A DNA stretch of 64,000 nucleotides from Glandiceps talaboti. Taxonomy: Eukaryota; Hemichordata; Enteropneusta; Spengelidae. Positions 25,866 to 37,600 of the stretch are shown in pieces. How positions within the stretch are numbered: the stretch's first letter is position 1; every line of letters starts with the position of its first letter. The stretch lies in contig NC_135549.1 in NCBI RefSeq assembly GCF_964340395.1, positions 3,542,501 to 3,606,500 of the forward strand. The letters are read 5' to 3'. Under the pieces are notes generated by a model. That model saw only the letters and a list, made by a program, of their open reading frames with translations, was not told where the DNA came from and did no database searches. The translations under genes and the position numbers were made by a program.

Positions 25866-26113
25866 GTAAGATGTGCAATCTGATTGAAATCCGATGTGGT
25901 GAAAGCCGCTAGATGCCTTTATTTACATCTATTTCCATCATTTTGTGTCGTTTGTTTTGTTCCGAGTGATCGCTGCCTTCCCACATTTCTTATGGGAAGG
26001 CGGCGATCACTCGGAACAAAACAAACGACACAAAACCGTGGTGGAAATAGAGGTAAATAAAGGCATCGAGCCGCTTTCACCGCATCGGATTTTAATTAGA
26101 TTGGTAAGATATG
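25866..26113. mobile_element. 228 bp foldback MITE, Mutator-like by target duplication
   Basis: The element at 25876-26103 is almost entirely an inverted repeat. Arms 25876-25983 and 25993-26103 pair across a 9 nt loop, with a few mismatches and one 3 nt indel, mostly towards the outer ends. It is flanked by direct repeats GTAAGATGTG (25866-25875) and GTAAGATATG (26104-26113), a 10 bp target duplication with one mismatch. No coding capacity. Target duplications of 8-11 bp fit Mutator-like elements; superfamily assignment is an inference. It sits about 200 bp upstream of the glycosyltransferase start codon. Confidence 0.8.
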
Positions 26114-26300
26114 TTACTTTTGAATTTCCTAATAAATCATGTTCATCTTTCAATTTCTCTTTTTTATCATTGTAGGTGAATGACGCTGGGGTTTACGCAC
26201 CAATAGGAGTACCGTAAAAAAAATGATACCAATATGACCAGATACGATGACCATTATTGTTATATGACCATATATTGGTAGTTACTGTACCAGTAACAAA

Positions 26301-27326
26301 ATGAAAAGCTGTAACTGTAGACGGCCAAGCGCCAGAAAATTAGTGATTATATGTGTTGTTCTCGCAATTGGTTCTATTACTTTAGACTACATGTACCTTG
26401 TCTTAACATCAGATTGTAGGCTTAGCTTTAAAGATGTACTCTTCATAACAGGGTTTCAACAGGCTGCCTTTGATACACGAAATTACACAAATGTAACAAC
26501 TCAAGCTACACCAATCTACAACCGATACGGTTTTGTCACTACTCAGTTTCTAAATCTAGGGTATCTAAACTTAACAAAGAGTTGGATCTGCAATGTAGAG
26601 TGCTTTGGAATACTTCCATCGACTCTGTTCATCGTAAGTGATATGGAAACCTACCAACGTCTAACAAGTTGGAAACCAGAACTTAACGTTGTACTTGAAA
26701 TATTCGGCTCTCCAGAGTCTATGCTGTTTGGTGAAGTTGACTATTACAAATATGGACTGTTCAGGGTGAGAGTTATCAACGAAATTCTTAAGGGTGGTAT
26801 GTCAGTGTTTGAGACCGAGTCCGATGCTGTATGGTTTGATAATCCGACTAAATACTTTCAACGGTACAAAAATATTGATCTGATCGTAATGGATAATGGA
26901 TGTGCCGATATGAAACCATCCGGTGTCATCAATGGTGGTTTTATCTATCTAAACGCAACGTCAGAAACACGATACATTTGGAATGAACTGACTGGAGAAC
27001 TTCACAATATTATGCATCGATATAAGACATGTAATGATAAAACAGATATTGGTATCACAGGTTCTGAACAAATGATCCTTGGTCAGATTCTTAATAAACA
27101 TCCGTTACATATGCAATGGTTACCAATCGAACATTTTGTGAGCGGCTTTTGGTACATGCAGGAAGAAGTCAGGCTAAAAACAGACCCTGTAGTGATTCTT
27201 AACAACTACATACGAGGGAACGATAACAAAGAAAGTCGTGCAAAGCAATGGAGTCACTGGTGGCTATCGAATGATGGCAAATGTAAAGCATGTCCACCAA
27301 AGTTATACAACAGTGTCAATATTTGA
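26301..27326 (+). CDS. Type II membrane glycosyltransferase-like protein (PF03407 type)
   Basis: A single-exon 341 aa protein. A short basic, Cys-rich cytosolic end (residues 1-13) precedes one membrane anchor (about 14-35), so a Golgi type II topology is likely. The lumenal part has several N-x-S/T sites. The segment around residues 173-182 (ESDAVWFDNP, with D175, W178 and D180) corresponds to the acidic metal/nucleotide-sugar motif of the nucleotide-diphospho-sugar transferase family PF03407 (GT77-like). Further family-like blocks are INGGFIYL and GSEQMILGQIL. The length is typical for animal members, which occur as large intron-poor families in marine invertebrates. Donor sugar and acceptor cannot be told from sequence. 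The start is the first ATG after an upstream stop and gives the anchor directly. The gene lies between a MITE and a huge CATA repeat. Confidence 0.88.
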   Translation: MKSCNCRRPSARKLVIICVVLAIGSITLDYMYLVLTSDCRLSFKDVLFITGFQQAAFDTRNYTNVTTQATPIYNRYGFVTTQFLNLGYLNLTKSWICNVECFGILPSTLFIVSDMETYQRLTSWKPELNVVLEIFGSPESMLFGEVDYYKYGLFRVRVINEILKGGMSVFETESDAVWFDNPTKYFQRYKNIDLIVMDNGCADMKPSGVINGGFIYLNATSETRYIWNELTGELHNIMHRYKTCNDKTDIGITGSEQMILGQILNKHPLHMQWLPIEHFVSGFWYMQEEVRLKTDPVVILNNYIRGNDNKESRAKQWSHWWLSNDGKCKACPPKLYNSVNI

Positions 27327-27401
27327 GGGGCACATCAAGGAAGAAAATACGATACAAGGGATCAGTGTGGACTAAGTCTATTAGAATAGTATTTTTTTAT
27401 C

Positions 27402-27484
27402 CATCCATCCATCCATCCATCCATCCATACATACATCCATACATCCATACATACATACATACATACATACATACATACATACAT

Positions 27485-27520
<36 letters not shown>

Positions 27521-27668
27521 TCATACATACATACATACATACATACATACATACATACATACATACATACATTCATACATACATACATACATACATACAT
27601 ACATACATACATACATACATACATACATACATTCATACATACATACATACATACATACATACATTCAT

Positions 27669-27701
<33 letters not shown>

Positions 27702-27806
27702 TACATACATCCATCCATCCACCCACCCCCCCCCCCCCACACACACACACACACACACACACATACATACATACATACATACATACATACATACATACAC
27801 ACATAC
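27402..27806. repeat. (CATA)n/(CATC)n/(CACA)n array
   Basis: About 400 bp of CATC, CATA and CA units with a C-run near 27727-27738. It begins about 75 bp past the glycosyltransferase stop codon and probably lies in its 3' UTR. All frames stay open on both strands and encode only Ile/His/Thr/Tyr or Met/Tyr/Val/Cys repeats. Confidence 0.95.
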
Positions 27807-27897
27807 ATTATATAAATACTTTACCTGTACATGCTATTTTCATGTAAGTTGGAATAAACGAATTTGATATGTAAAAGAAATAAAATAATTTGATATG

Positions 27898-28002
27898 TAT
27901 GTATGAATGTACAGTATGTATGTATGTATGTATGTATGTATGTATGTATGTATGTATGTATGTATGTATGTATGTATGTATGTATGTATGTATGTATGTA
28001 TG
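27898..28002. repeat. (TATG)n array in inverted orientation to the preceding CATA array
   Basis: About 100 bp of TATG, the reverse complement of CATA, separated by roughly 100 bp of unique sequence. The pair could fold into a long hairpin. Confidence 0.95.
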
Positions 28003-30428
28003 TCTCTCACCATTTGCTTGTATAATTGTAAAAATATAGTTTCTTTGAAATACTGAAACTGAAATTCGCGCTGCTACAGGCAAAAACAAACGTAAACACC
28101 TCACCTGTCTGCGTGTTTGGGGGCACTCTTTAATTATCTAAACAGGTTTGTCGTAAAATGACACGTACGTTCACGTTTATTCTTTCGCGTGTAATGATAG
28201 AATGCATACCACTGCACAAACTTAAACACTTTTCACGATCATCACTGGTAAAAGGATTGCTACAACGTATATGTCAAACACTGTGTAAGCAGTACATATA
28301 ACTATATCATACCAACTTCTCATGAAAACTGGCATGATAGTAAAGATTATTTGAAAGGCATTTCAGAAGTACAACCCATATGATTAAACTCTATCTCCTC
28401 ACAGGCTGGAACAAAAATGACCTGTATTTTTGAGACTACAAGTACTTTCAATCTGCCAGGGATCGGAACTGATTCAAGTTGATTAAATATTGGTGGGTTG
28501 TTTCCATTGACATGTCATAGACCCAATGACTTACTTACAATGACATACTTAGTATGTAAGAATTACCAAGTTACATTGTGTCAACGTTTACAGGTCTAGG
28601 TGAAAAGACAATGTGATTGCATAATTTGGAAAAGAAAGAAAGAAAGTGGGTGTTCATGCTTTCGAATAATGACAAAGTGTAATCTAGTACATACACATAT
28701 GTGGAGGGTGGAAGGGGGGATCAAGTCGTCAATTTGCAGTGAACTTGATATGATGCAAAATAATCATACATCAAAGATAATGTTGTATCGTCCCAGTAAG
28801 CTACTGCAGTACTACTGTAGTAAAATACGTCATTGCTGTTCACGGTCTTATCAAATTGTCACACATTGAAGCCTTGTCCGGTTGAATTCCAGAGCATCAT
28901 CACCATCAACTCAAATAGAACGGCAATGTGTAATTGGTCCGATACGGGTGGTATATTTGTAGTTTACACACTCCGGGGAAAAGGCCTTTATCTGTTTTGT
29001 TTGCGACACTGGTCTTGTACATTTATATTTTAATCCCCCCCCCCCCACCTCTCTTGGGTATGGTTATAAAATACATTGCCTGTCAATATCGCATATTTCC
29101 ATATACCAAAATACAATATTTTAATTATGTAAATTGTCCGTTGAAGTAACCAGGAATTGAAGCAATCGTTTTTTTTAAATGTAAATTAGAAGTTATTAGG
29201 ACTGTGTTAATGTTCAGAGTATATTGGTCTCATGTATGCGCATATGCACCTTGGTAGATCACGAAGCTCCTCTGCAAGGTCAATCGAACGCAAACTCACA
29301 CTTTAACACGCATGATTAACCATCAGAAACTGTCGGCACAACACCCAAAATTCCCACTAGTCTGAGTCGGACTAGTAGTTATTCAATTTTCCTGATTACC
29401 TCTTTTCGAAATGAATTAATAGTAATTAATGGATGTAATCATATTTAATAAGAAATAGATTGGTATTATCGAGCAAATGTATTTGTACTCTTTTGGCACT
29501 ATGTGTAAGCCATTGTATTCTGTTGGCACTGTACGTCAAAATCGATTCAAAGTTTGTTTGTTGTTGACAACAGACCACCTTTTGAGGTCAGACATGGTGT
29601 GAAATATGAGATGGGTGTAGTAAACATAGAATCAATACTTTGATGAATTGAATGTGTTAAATGTCAATTGTTCAGTGTCTGCAGGCAGTCGTGAAATGGC
29701 TGAAATTTAAAACGTAATGGTTATCGAGAATACAGACTTGTTAGTATAGTATCGGTCTTCGGTTCAAGTAACGAGTAACGGCTATTTTCAATTATTTAGG
29801 TAATTTGTGGATGTAATATTAGGGACATGTGATAGAGGGACTATCATGACTGTGGTACAGCTGTTAGCCGCAAGAGATTGGTAAAATGTCGCACGTTGAG
29901 TTCAACATAGAACATTGATTATCAGTATACCCTCAAGATCTAACACATTGCCATGTACACATGTATCTTATAACAAATTGAAGGCAATGGTTTAGAACCA
30001 GATTTGCGGACATTTATTTTGAATGTAAAAATATTTTAATCACTAAAAAGGCATGCATTACATTTTACCGAGAAAGTTACACGAAAGCACATTTTGCAGG
30101 AAAGACCCACGTGGAAATATAACGAATAAACAGAGTTCAACCTTGTCTAAGATAATATAATCGACAAAACACACAGGCTGCACCAACACGTACACACAGT
30201 GTAATGTCAACTTGAGTTTATCGATTAAAACATTATGCACAACGTGACAGACACATATCAATTTCCGCCAGCGGTGTAACTTAGAAATGTTGTTACGTGT
30301 ATATTATCGTTTAGAGGCATTGCGTTATATTGTACATACTAGATTGTACAACCGGTGGTAATGTACACTGGTACGTGAATCCTACCATAAGATGTGTAAT
30401 TGGTATAGTACACCAACAGAGAGTATAT

Positions 30429-30455
30429 AATTAATTAATTAATTAATTAATTAAT
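30429..30455. repeat. (TTAA)n microsatellite
   Basis: About seven TTAA units. Pure and short. Confidence 0.9.
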
Positions 30456-30828
30456 CTATATTGGAAGATATCATCAGAACACATGTACCACAAATTAAAA
30501 TAGCACTGGAGGTGTACAAGCGCTCTCTTAGAGCAACGCTAGTTGAAATAATTGTGACTGTGTACATTTGTACATGCTTTGATATAAACGAAACTTCATT
30601 ACACCAAAATTTGGGTTTTCATTCCTTCCATGGAGTGAGTTCCTTGTAATACCAGTCCAGCAACAACAGTGGGTCAATTAAAGATACACTTTCCAAAATG
30701 TACGCTTTGGACAAACTTGGAAGTATTCACTGAGCCATTGGATCTTGTAAAAATTTGGTTTTAAAAATATCAATTTATTAAGAATTCATTATCACAAATA
30801 GTCAATATTTCCATCACCTGAGTAGGAT

Positions 30829-30893
30829 GGGTGGATGGATGGATGGATGGATGGATGGATGGATGGATGGATGGATGGATAGATGGATGGATA
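30829..30893. repeat. (GGAT)n microsatellite
   Basis: About 16 GGAT units with one AGAT interruption near the end. Confidence 0.9.
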
Positions 30894-32477
30894 GAACAGT
30901 CTGTAGATTCGACAAAGTTTATATCACTGTGATAAAGAACTCGAAAAATGAATTAGTCTATCATCTATATCGGCAATGACAGTACAGTAGTATTCTAAGG
31001 CATAAAAATATATACACAGTAAAATTATTATTTACTTTGCGACCTTATCTTTGTCCCATAATATGTCACCCAAATGCAAGCTAGAGTTATATTTTAATTT
31101 TGCTTTTTGTCATCGGAGGTATAAAAAATATCATTCGACCAATACAGCTACCCTTATCTTCAGAAACAGTTCTATTCCAAAGTTGAAATAGCACACACTC
31201 AAGGGAAGATACAGTGTATATTCTTGTCTGTGATATAGGTGAATTCCAAGGAATTACCATATTACATATATGTTTGAAAATGGCACCATATAATTAAATT
31301 ATTGCACCAGACATAAATCTGGACCTGATTATGTGTACTTTTTGGTAAACAAACAGTGTTTAAGCAATCAACCAAGCAGGGGAAAACAACAACATCTGCA
31401 TTTAAGAAGGCCTACACAATGTACAAATGTACAAAACACTCTGATTTGCATCATTCATAACTATTGTAAATACAACACCAAGACAAAAATATACCCTATA
31501 AACAACTACTCTGAGTTTTTCAGTTAAAACTTTCTTCACGGTAATGCTGATGTTTAGTAGATGTTACTTTATGTAAATTAAATGAAAACTTATAAAAGTT
31601 AAAACAGTATTATAAAAAAAAACAAGTTTGGCAGTACGTCACAAGCATATTACTGATACAAGTATAATCATTCAAAAAACACACGGTTAAGGTAAGAATA
31701 AGGATTCAATGTATCCTTACATGGGTGGAGTAACAAAATACGTCTAAATTTGAGAGGGGGCAAATATCCTATTTCTACCACATGGGACTGTCTACAGTGT
31801 TGTTGTAATTGTTGTTCTAATAGACCGTGATGTTACAGATACACAATGTTGACATTTGAGAAAGGCCTAATCAAAACGTCATTACCTTCTCTTGTGTAAG
31901 CTTTAAACATTGTGAACTGTGTATGGATAGACTAACTTTAAAGCCACAGCAGCGTAAACTCTATAGTATACAAGACAGTATAAACAGCAATTCACCAAAA
32001 GTACATAATCGTCATAGCTGAGATTTCAACCTATATACGAAATGAAAGCTAACACGGGTACATTTTGGCGTCGCCTTTATGTAATATCAGCGACTTCTTG
32101 ACAGGTGAAAGCAGCGTTTTGGAACATTTGAACTCTTTCAGTAAGCTTTTACCAGATTTTCACACCAGCAGAAGTGGTCACCGCCTACAGTTAATGCTAT
32201 TGTGGCTTTAAAGTCATGCGTCATTGAAATTAAAGAAATAAGTAATAAACTTTCAATCATATCCCTACTTCTAATCCTTCGAAGTTGTCTGTTGTTTTCT
32301 CTTATAATAACAATGTTATATTTCTGATTCACGCTCAAAGACAACAAAAGTACATGTCGGTTCAAACTTCTTGCAATTCCAACGAATCACAAGTTAGTTT
32401 ATGTAAATCTGTCAGGACTCGTCAGATAGAATTCCTGGATGTCTACACAGCTTTAATGGTAGACAAGTGATAGAAAT

Positions 32478-33506
32478 CTATAAAATTCCGTTGGTTCTGT
32501 AGAAAGACTCTTTCACTATACGCGATCTGCCAAAAGCTGGTGCTCGCATTTCAGTGACGACATCATCTAGTCGCCAGCCATATTCCCAGCTACTTGTGAT
32601 TGGGAACTCGTACTTTTCCTCGGGTTTCTTCAATTTCCTTTGTTGCAGGTAAGCGTATCTACCCTCTCCAAGTTTGCTGAAACCTGTGGAAGGAAACAAT
32701 AATGATAAACATTGTTACAAAGAAAACACACGGCATTCAGGGCGAAAGACATCCTAAATGGACATATTCTGCGTGCCAGACTTACTAAAACGAAATGCAC
32801 TACAGAACAATGACGTCACTAGACACCTGTTGCATCGTCTGTTTTTCGGTAGGAGACGAGCAAGTACATTACTTGTATCCCCAGGACAGAAAATTCTTTG
32901 TTTACTTCAGTCTGTCTCCCTGGCTCTAACATGGATTCTAAATACAACATTATACATTGGGTATCACAGTAAATCACATTGAATAACAAACAAATGAGAA
33001 CAATCTAAATTCCATTGTTGATACGTTGGACAATAAACCTCCAACTACTAACGCTGCGTCAGAAGGCCTCTTTATCAATTGTCAATAACTAAAATAGACT
33101 GCCATGACAATTTAATCACGATGTGATAGTGTGTTTATTCTTTGATCTTTCGACCTATCCACTCACCTTTATACAATTGCGCTTTCGTGGACGTCGAAAC
33201 AGGTCTCATTTCAACTAGCAAAGCGTCGGGATTCTTCTTTGCAAGCATAGCAAAACTTGCTTTCGCTTCGGCTTCCTTCTTGGCCTTGTCGTCGGATTTC
33301 TTCGCCCTTTCTAGCTGTGGTAATTTCAGTGTCATGACAGGTTTGGGTACCATGTCTGGACGCTGTTTCCGACGAATAGCTTTTGCCGAGTCTTTAGCAA
33401 ACTCTTTGCTGTACTTCTCATGCCAAGCAAGTCGTACATACGCCTCCTTTTGGATCGACTCCTTCCAGAAATTCTGTCTCTGGGTGTCCATTAATTCTCG
33501 CACCAT
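32478..33506 (-). CDS. SPMIP1/ATP6V1FNB-like protein, paralog 3 (two exons)
   Basis: Exon 1 is 33167-33506 and exon 2 is 32478-32683 (stop TAG, read as CTA-type on plus). The 483 bp intron has GTGAG and CACAG ends and splits a Gly codon in phase 1, exactly as in paralogs 1 and 2. The product is 181 aa. The start MVREL is followed by TQRQNFWKE, WHEKYSKEFAKD, a Lys/Ala/Glu-rich linker with helical character, MRPVSTSTKAQLYKG, GFSKLGEGRYAYLQQRKLKK, KYEFP, SSWEYGWRLDD, GRSRIVKESFYRTNG and a short end. Of the three copies this one looks closest to the vertebrate SPMIP1 pattern as I remember it, so it may be the conserved member. It is divergently placed 1.1 kb from FBXL5. No membrane segment or enzyme motif is seen; a structural role in cilia or sperm tails is inferred. 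Confidence 0.87.
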
Positions 33507-34605
33507 TTTGGACGGATTTTGATGTCTGAAGTAAATATAGACGAGTAAATATATATGGACACCTCAGTCCAATGTGTGGACGGAATAGATTTATGCTACC
33601 GCCTCACGCAAAAGTCGATTGTACACGTTTTTGTATTCATATGGCTTCCAACGTTGCTATGGCTCGCCTCCGGTTGGGACATTCCATAATTTTTAAGGGT
33701 TCCCAATCCTCGACATAGAACGCACGTGATTCTCATGTTGAAATTGTTGACCAAAAGATAATTTTTAACTCTTCTATATAACAATATAATTTTTAGCCTG
33801 TGATCTAACTCTTTAGTCCATCAATCTTTAATAATTTTGGACATATTGAAAATGACGTACCGATATTTACAAACATTGAACACCCCAAGACGAATGGAAA
33901 CGTCTATGCTAATTAAGAATAGTCTCGGTTACTTAGTTAACATTATCTTCAATTACATCCTAGGTTATTAGTTATTGGGGGAATCTTCGGACTAACAAGG
34001 GAACTCAAGAGAGGTCTTTAATTTCATTTGTGAATTTGATAATTGACGTAGGATTCTTAGCACCTGTAGAATATTGCATTATGTGGATCATGTCAAAGCA
34101 TTGCTTTTCTAAAAGAATGACAATAGAACACCTGTTCGCGACCTTTGAACTGAAGTTCAGATAGGTGCATTTCATATCTGTAGACGGAAGTCAAACTGAA
34201 ATAAAACAAGCTGCAAAATAACGAATGGTTTGCATAAAATTGACACCATCTGTTACGTTGTGTGTTACTGGTAAATTATGAGATACCGAACCCATCAATA
34301 AGTAGCGTGTGTGTTCACATCCGCGCGATTCCATGTACATGGCGCTTGGGATTCTGGGAGTGATAGCTAGGTGTATTCCATTTATTGAAGAGGGAATAGC
34401 ACGCGAATGATGGACTCATTGACTTAGCGTGAAATGAAAGCTTTTAAGTCAAAATTCATATAAGATATTTGAAAATTATGCACAAAATCTAATTTTGTAT
34501 TCATATTTGATTGCTATAGTACTTATAGTACTTACATGGTTGAAAGTGCTGTCCACCACAAATAGCATATTACGTACAGAAATGAACTCGACCGATGGAG
34601 ACAAA
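33507..34605. promoter_or_regulatory. Divergent intergenic region, paralog 3 / FBXL5
   Basis: The 1.1 kb between two divergent start codons must hold both transcription starts. CpG remains frequent here (for example ATCCGCGCGATT near 34319-34330) and becomes rare about 1 kb inside FBXL5, as expected for an unmethylated promoter. I see no clear TATA box. Confidence 0.5.
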
Positions 34606-37600
34606 ATGGCGCCTCCTCCCGCAGAAGTCGATGTCTTCTCTATTCCGCACTCAAATATAGTTGAACAGCTCCAAGATTTGACAAGCAAGGTAAGCATATC
34701 ACCGATGTAATGTTTAATTAGTAATTTTTGATATTATTTTATAGTTAAGGTACTTTATTGAAAGAAGTAATTGGCGATATTTTCAAGTCAAAATCATTCA
34801 CATTTGACGCAACGTGCATCTACATCATCATGTAAACACTGTGTGTCACTGTGCATCTATCTTTCCATTCCAATCCAAGTACCAGTGAAATATTTAAACT
34901 CGACTTTTTTTAATTAACAAGCCAAATGGTATGATCAGCATACTGTGTTTTATTTGAATACGAACTTCACTTTGCCTGTTTACTATAACACAGGTGATTC
35001 CAGCTTCAGACAGAAACGCCTGCAAAACTAGTAATGTGGGCGTACGTGCAATAATACACATCGAAATCGTCTAATAACGTCACGACTCACGATCCAACTA
35101 TGGGTTTTTATACTTCCATGATCCAAAGCTTTCAAGTAAAATCTTTATTATAACATTTTAAAAGACACATGAATGCAACGAGTAGTTTCTATTTGGTAGT
35201 CTCTGTTGTCATATCCACTTTACTGCAGTTTTCAGTGGTTCACTTTTGTAACAAATAGTAACATGTTGACCACCAGGCTTTTGGCAATTTCTTGTACATC
35301 GAGCTTATGTTTATGATGTAGTCCTGCTTGCAGACGGAGTAAGTCGGGATTCAATTCTGACATTGTCCCTTTCTATCTCTGGTGTAGAATGGGACAATTT
35401 CAGAATTGCGTCCTGTCCAATCCAATCCAATCCAATGATTATGGAAAATACACAATTAAACTTTTCCTATTAAAAAACTAAATTCTACATCTTGTCTGTT
35501 CATATCATTTCTTGTCAAATGTTTACTTGAGTTGCAAAAAGGACAATATGACTGCAGCGCAGTGTAAACCTGCACAAGGTTTTGCACCCGTGCAATATTG
35601 AGATAGTCAATTTGCATGACAAACAGTTGTCAGTTTTGTGGCTGAAGCAAACATTAGACAAGAAATGACAGGTAGAAATAGACATACATGTGTAGCCATA
35701 GGTTAAGTTTAGTGATTTGAAGTTTATTTCTGTATTATTTGTAATTGAGATTTTTTACCGAAAATTCTTGTGCAGGAAAACGATGCACAGTCTCGCATTT
35801 TCCTTATGGTCAGATCCATAGTGGAGAGTGTCGGAGTGCATATATCCAGAGTAAGTCTTGTCTTACTCTGTGTGCAAGGACCATATATTGTTGCTTGGTT
35901 CCAATGTCAGTAGTGTATCTTAGATGCCGTACTTGTGACCTTTACACTCGTATTTGTAAGAATCTAATAAATTACAGTATTTGTAATACCATTGTCTTTG
36001 ATTTTCAAAGCCTGACAAAGGTATATCAGGCTCAGCAGAATAGTTTAGATTTGTAGGAACACACAATGTACAATAACCAAAGTGTAAATGGTATGTCTTA
36101 TATTATGTTTGCAAGCAGGAATATATGAATATTACACTACCCTAGGGAAACTTGTTATCTTTTCCCATTTTTGTGTATTGTCAATCAGACTAAGTGACAT
36201 TATATTATCAAGTATGTATTCTGAAACATGTTGTCATGGGTTACAAGTATCTATGGCAACAATCTATAAATAAATTTTCCATTTTCTAGACATCCGTTAT
36301 GCAAAGAAATATCAAAATAAGTTAGTCAGTCACACATTATGAAGTTGGTACACTCTTGTACATGTCTTGATAATATATATTAGATGACAAATTAGACCAA
36401 CAAGCTATATAACACATTCAAGTTGGTAGATTTATGTATTAATTTGTGAAGTATTCAGAATCACTACAATAAAGGAGGAATCTGGTAATCTACACTGTGT
36501 CCTGTAGCTTCAACAGTAAGTGTTTTGGTGGAGCATGTCGGTAAATTTTGCCTTGTCATGTCATAATCCTCAACAACAACATGGCAGAGTATGTCATTTA
36601 GAAAAACAATTTGTCTACAATATATTGGCTGTTGGTGTGAGTGTGAACACAATGCAAAATTAATTATTTATTCATACATATCAATAACTTGTATGTCTCC
36701 AGCAACCAATTTACCCATTAATTAAAAGGGTTGTTGATTTTGCTGGTTAGCACATTATGAATACTGCATGTCATGAATAGTAACAAATTTACCAGATTAA
36801 CCTCTGATCAGAATACATGTATATAAATGATACAAGAGCATACACTGATGCAGCTTATAGCTTTATAGCATTGACAAGTATATTTTGTTGTAGGTGTTAT
36901 CAGGGAAACAACTCGCTTTCATTACATACTGATCACATAACTATATTTGTACATGTACATTTTGTATAACATGGAATTGTTTCCCCGATCACTACCATCA
37001 CAAAATTTAGTCATCAAAGCTATTTTGAATTGACATGTTGATGAGTTCTTGTCACAAATAAAAAGTGCAAATCATTCTGGTTTGTTGACTGATAAACAGT
37101 CATTGTTGTCTGTATTAAATATATACAGGTCAGACTTACCCTTGAAATAGATACCTGTGTGTATTTTTATTCTTGCCTGCACATTAGAAAGGTGATTAGG
37201 CAAAACACCTGTTCACATGAGATGATTTGAGATAGTGTTGATTACTGTCACATTAGATCTACCCTTTGGTTCTAATCTGAAGCCTTAGATTCGTGGTAAA
37301 AAAATACCAAAATTATAGTTTATGTACCAAATACTGATTGTATAAACAAATGTGACTGTGAATAACACAGTGCAATTAAAGTTGTTGTATTCAGTGTGCT
37401 CTATAGTATAAATGAAAGCCAAATTTTGTTGTTGTGAGTCAAAATGAGAAAAACTGGCATTTCTTGTGAGTCACCACTTAGTAAGAGATAGTAGAATATC
37501 AAAGTTTGGTGCGTCACTAGAAATTGTATACCGACGTCAATATCACGTCAAATTGGCTTAGAGGACACACTGGTTGTATTCTATTGTATGTTACTTTACT

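Larger units (their letters stand above)
28003..32477. other. Gene-free stretch between the glycosyltransferase and paralog 3
   Basis: No exon is supported on either strand. Contents are a poly(C) run near 29035-29047, (TTAA)n at about 30429-30455 and (GGAT)n at about 30829-30893. The remaining sequence is AT-rich and unique-looking. Confidence 0.6.

Noticed and set aside
27290-27847. 185-codon frame of Ile/His/Thr/Tyr repeats after the glycosyltransferase
   Set aside because: It is a reading of the CATA array in another frame; the glycosyltransferase has its own stop at 27324-27326.
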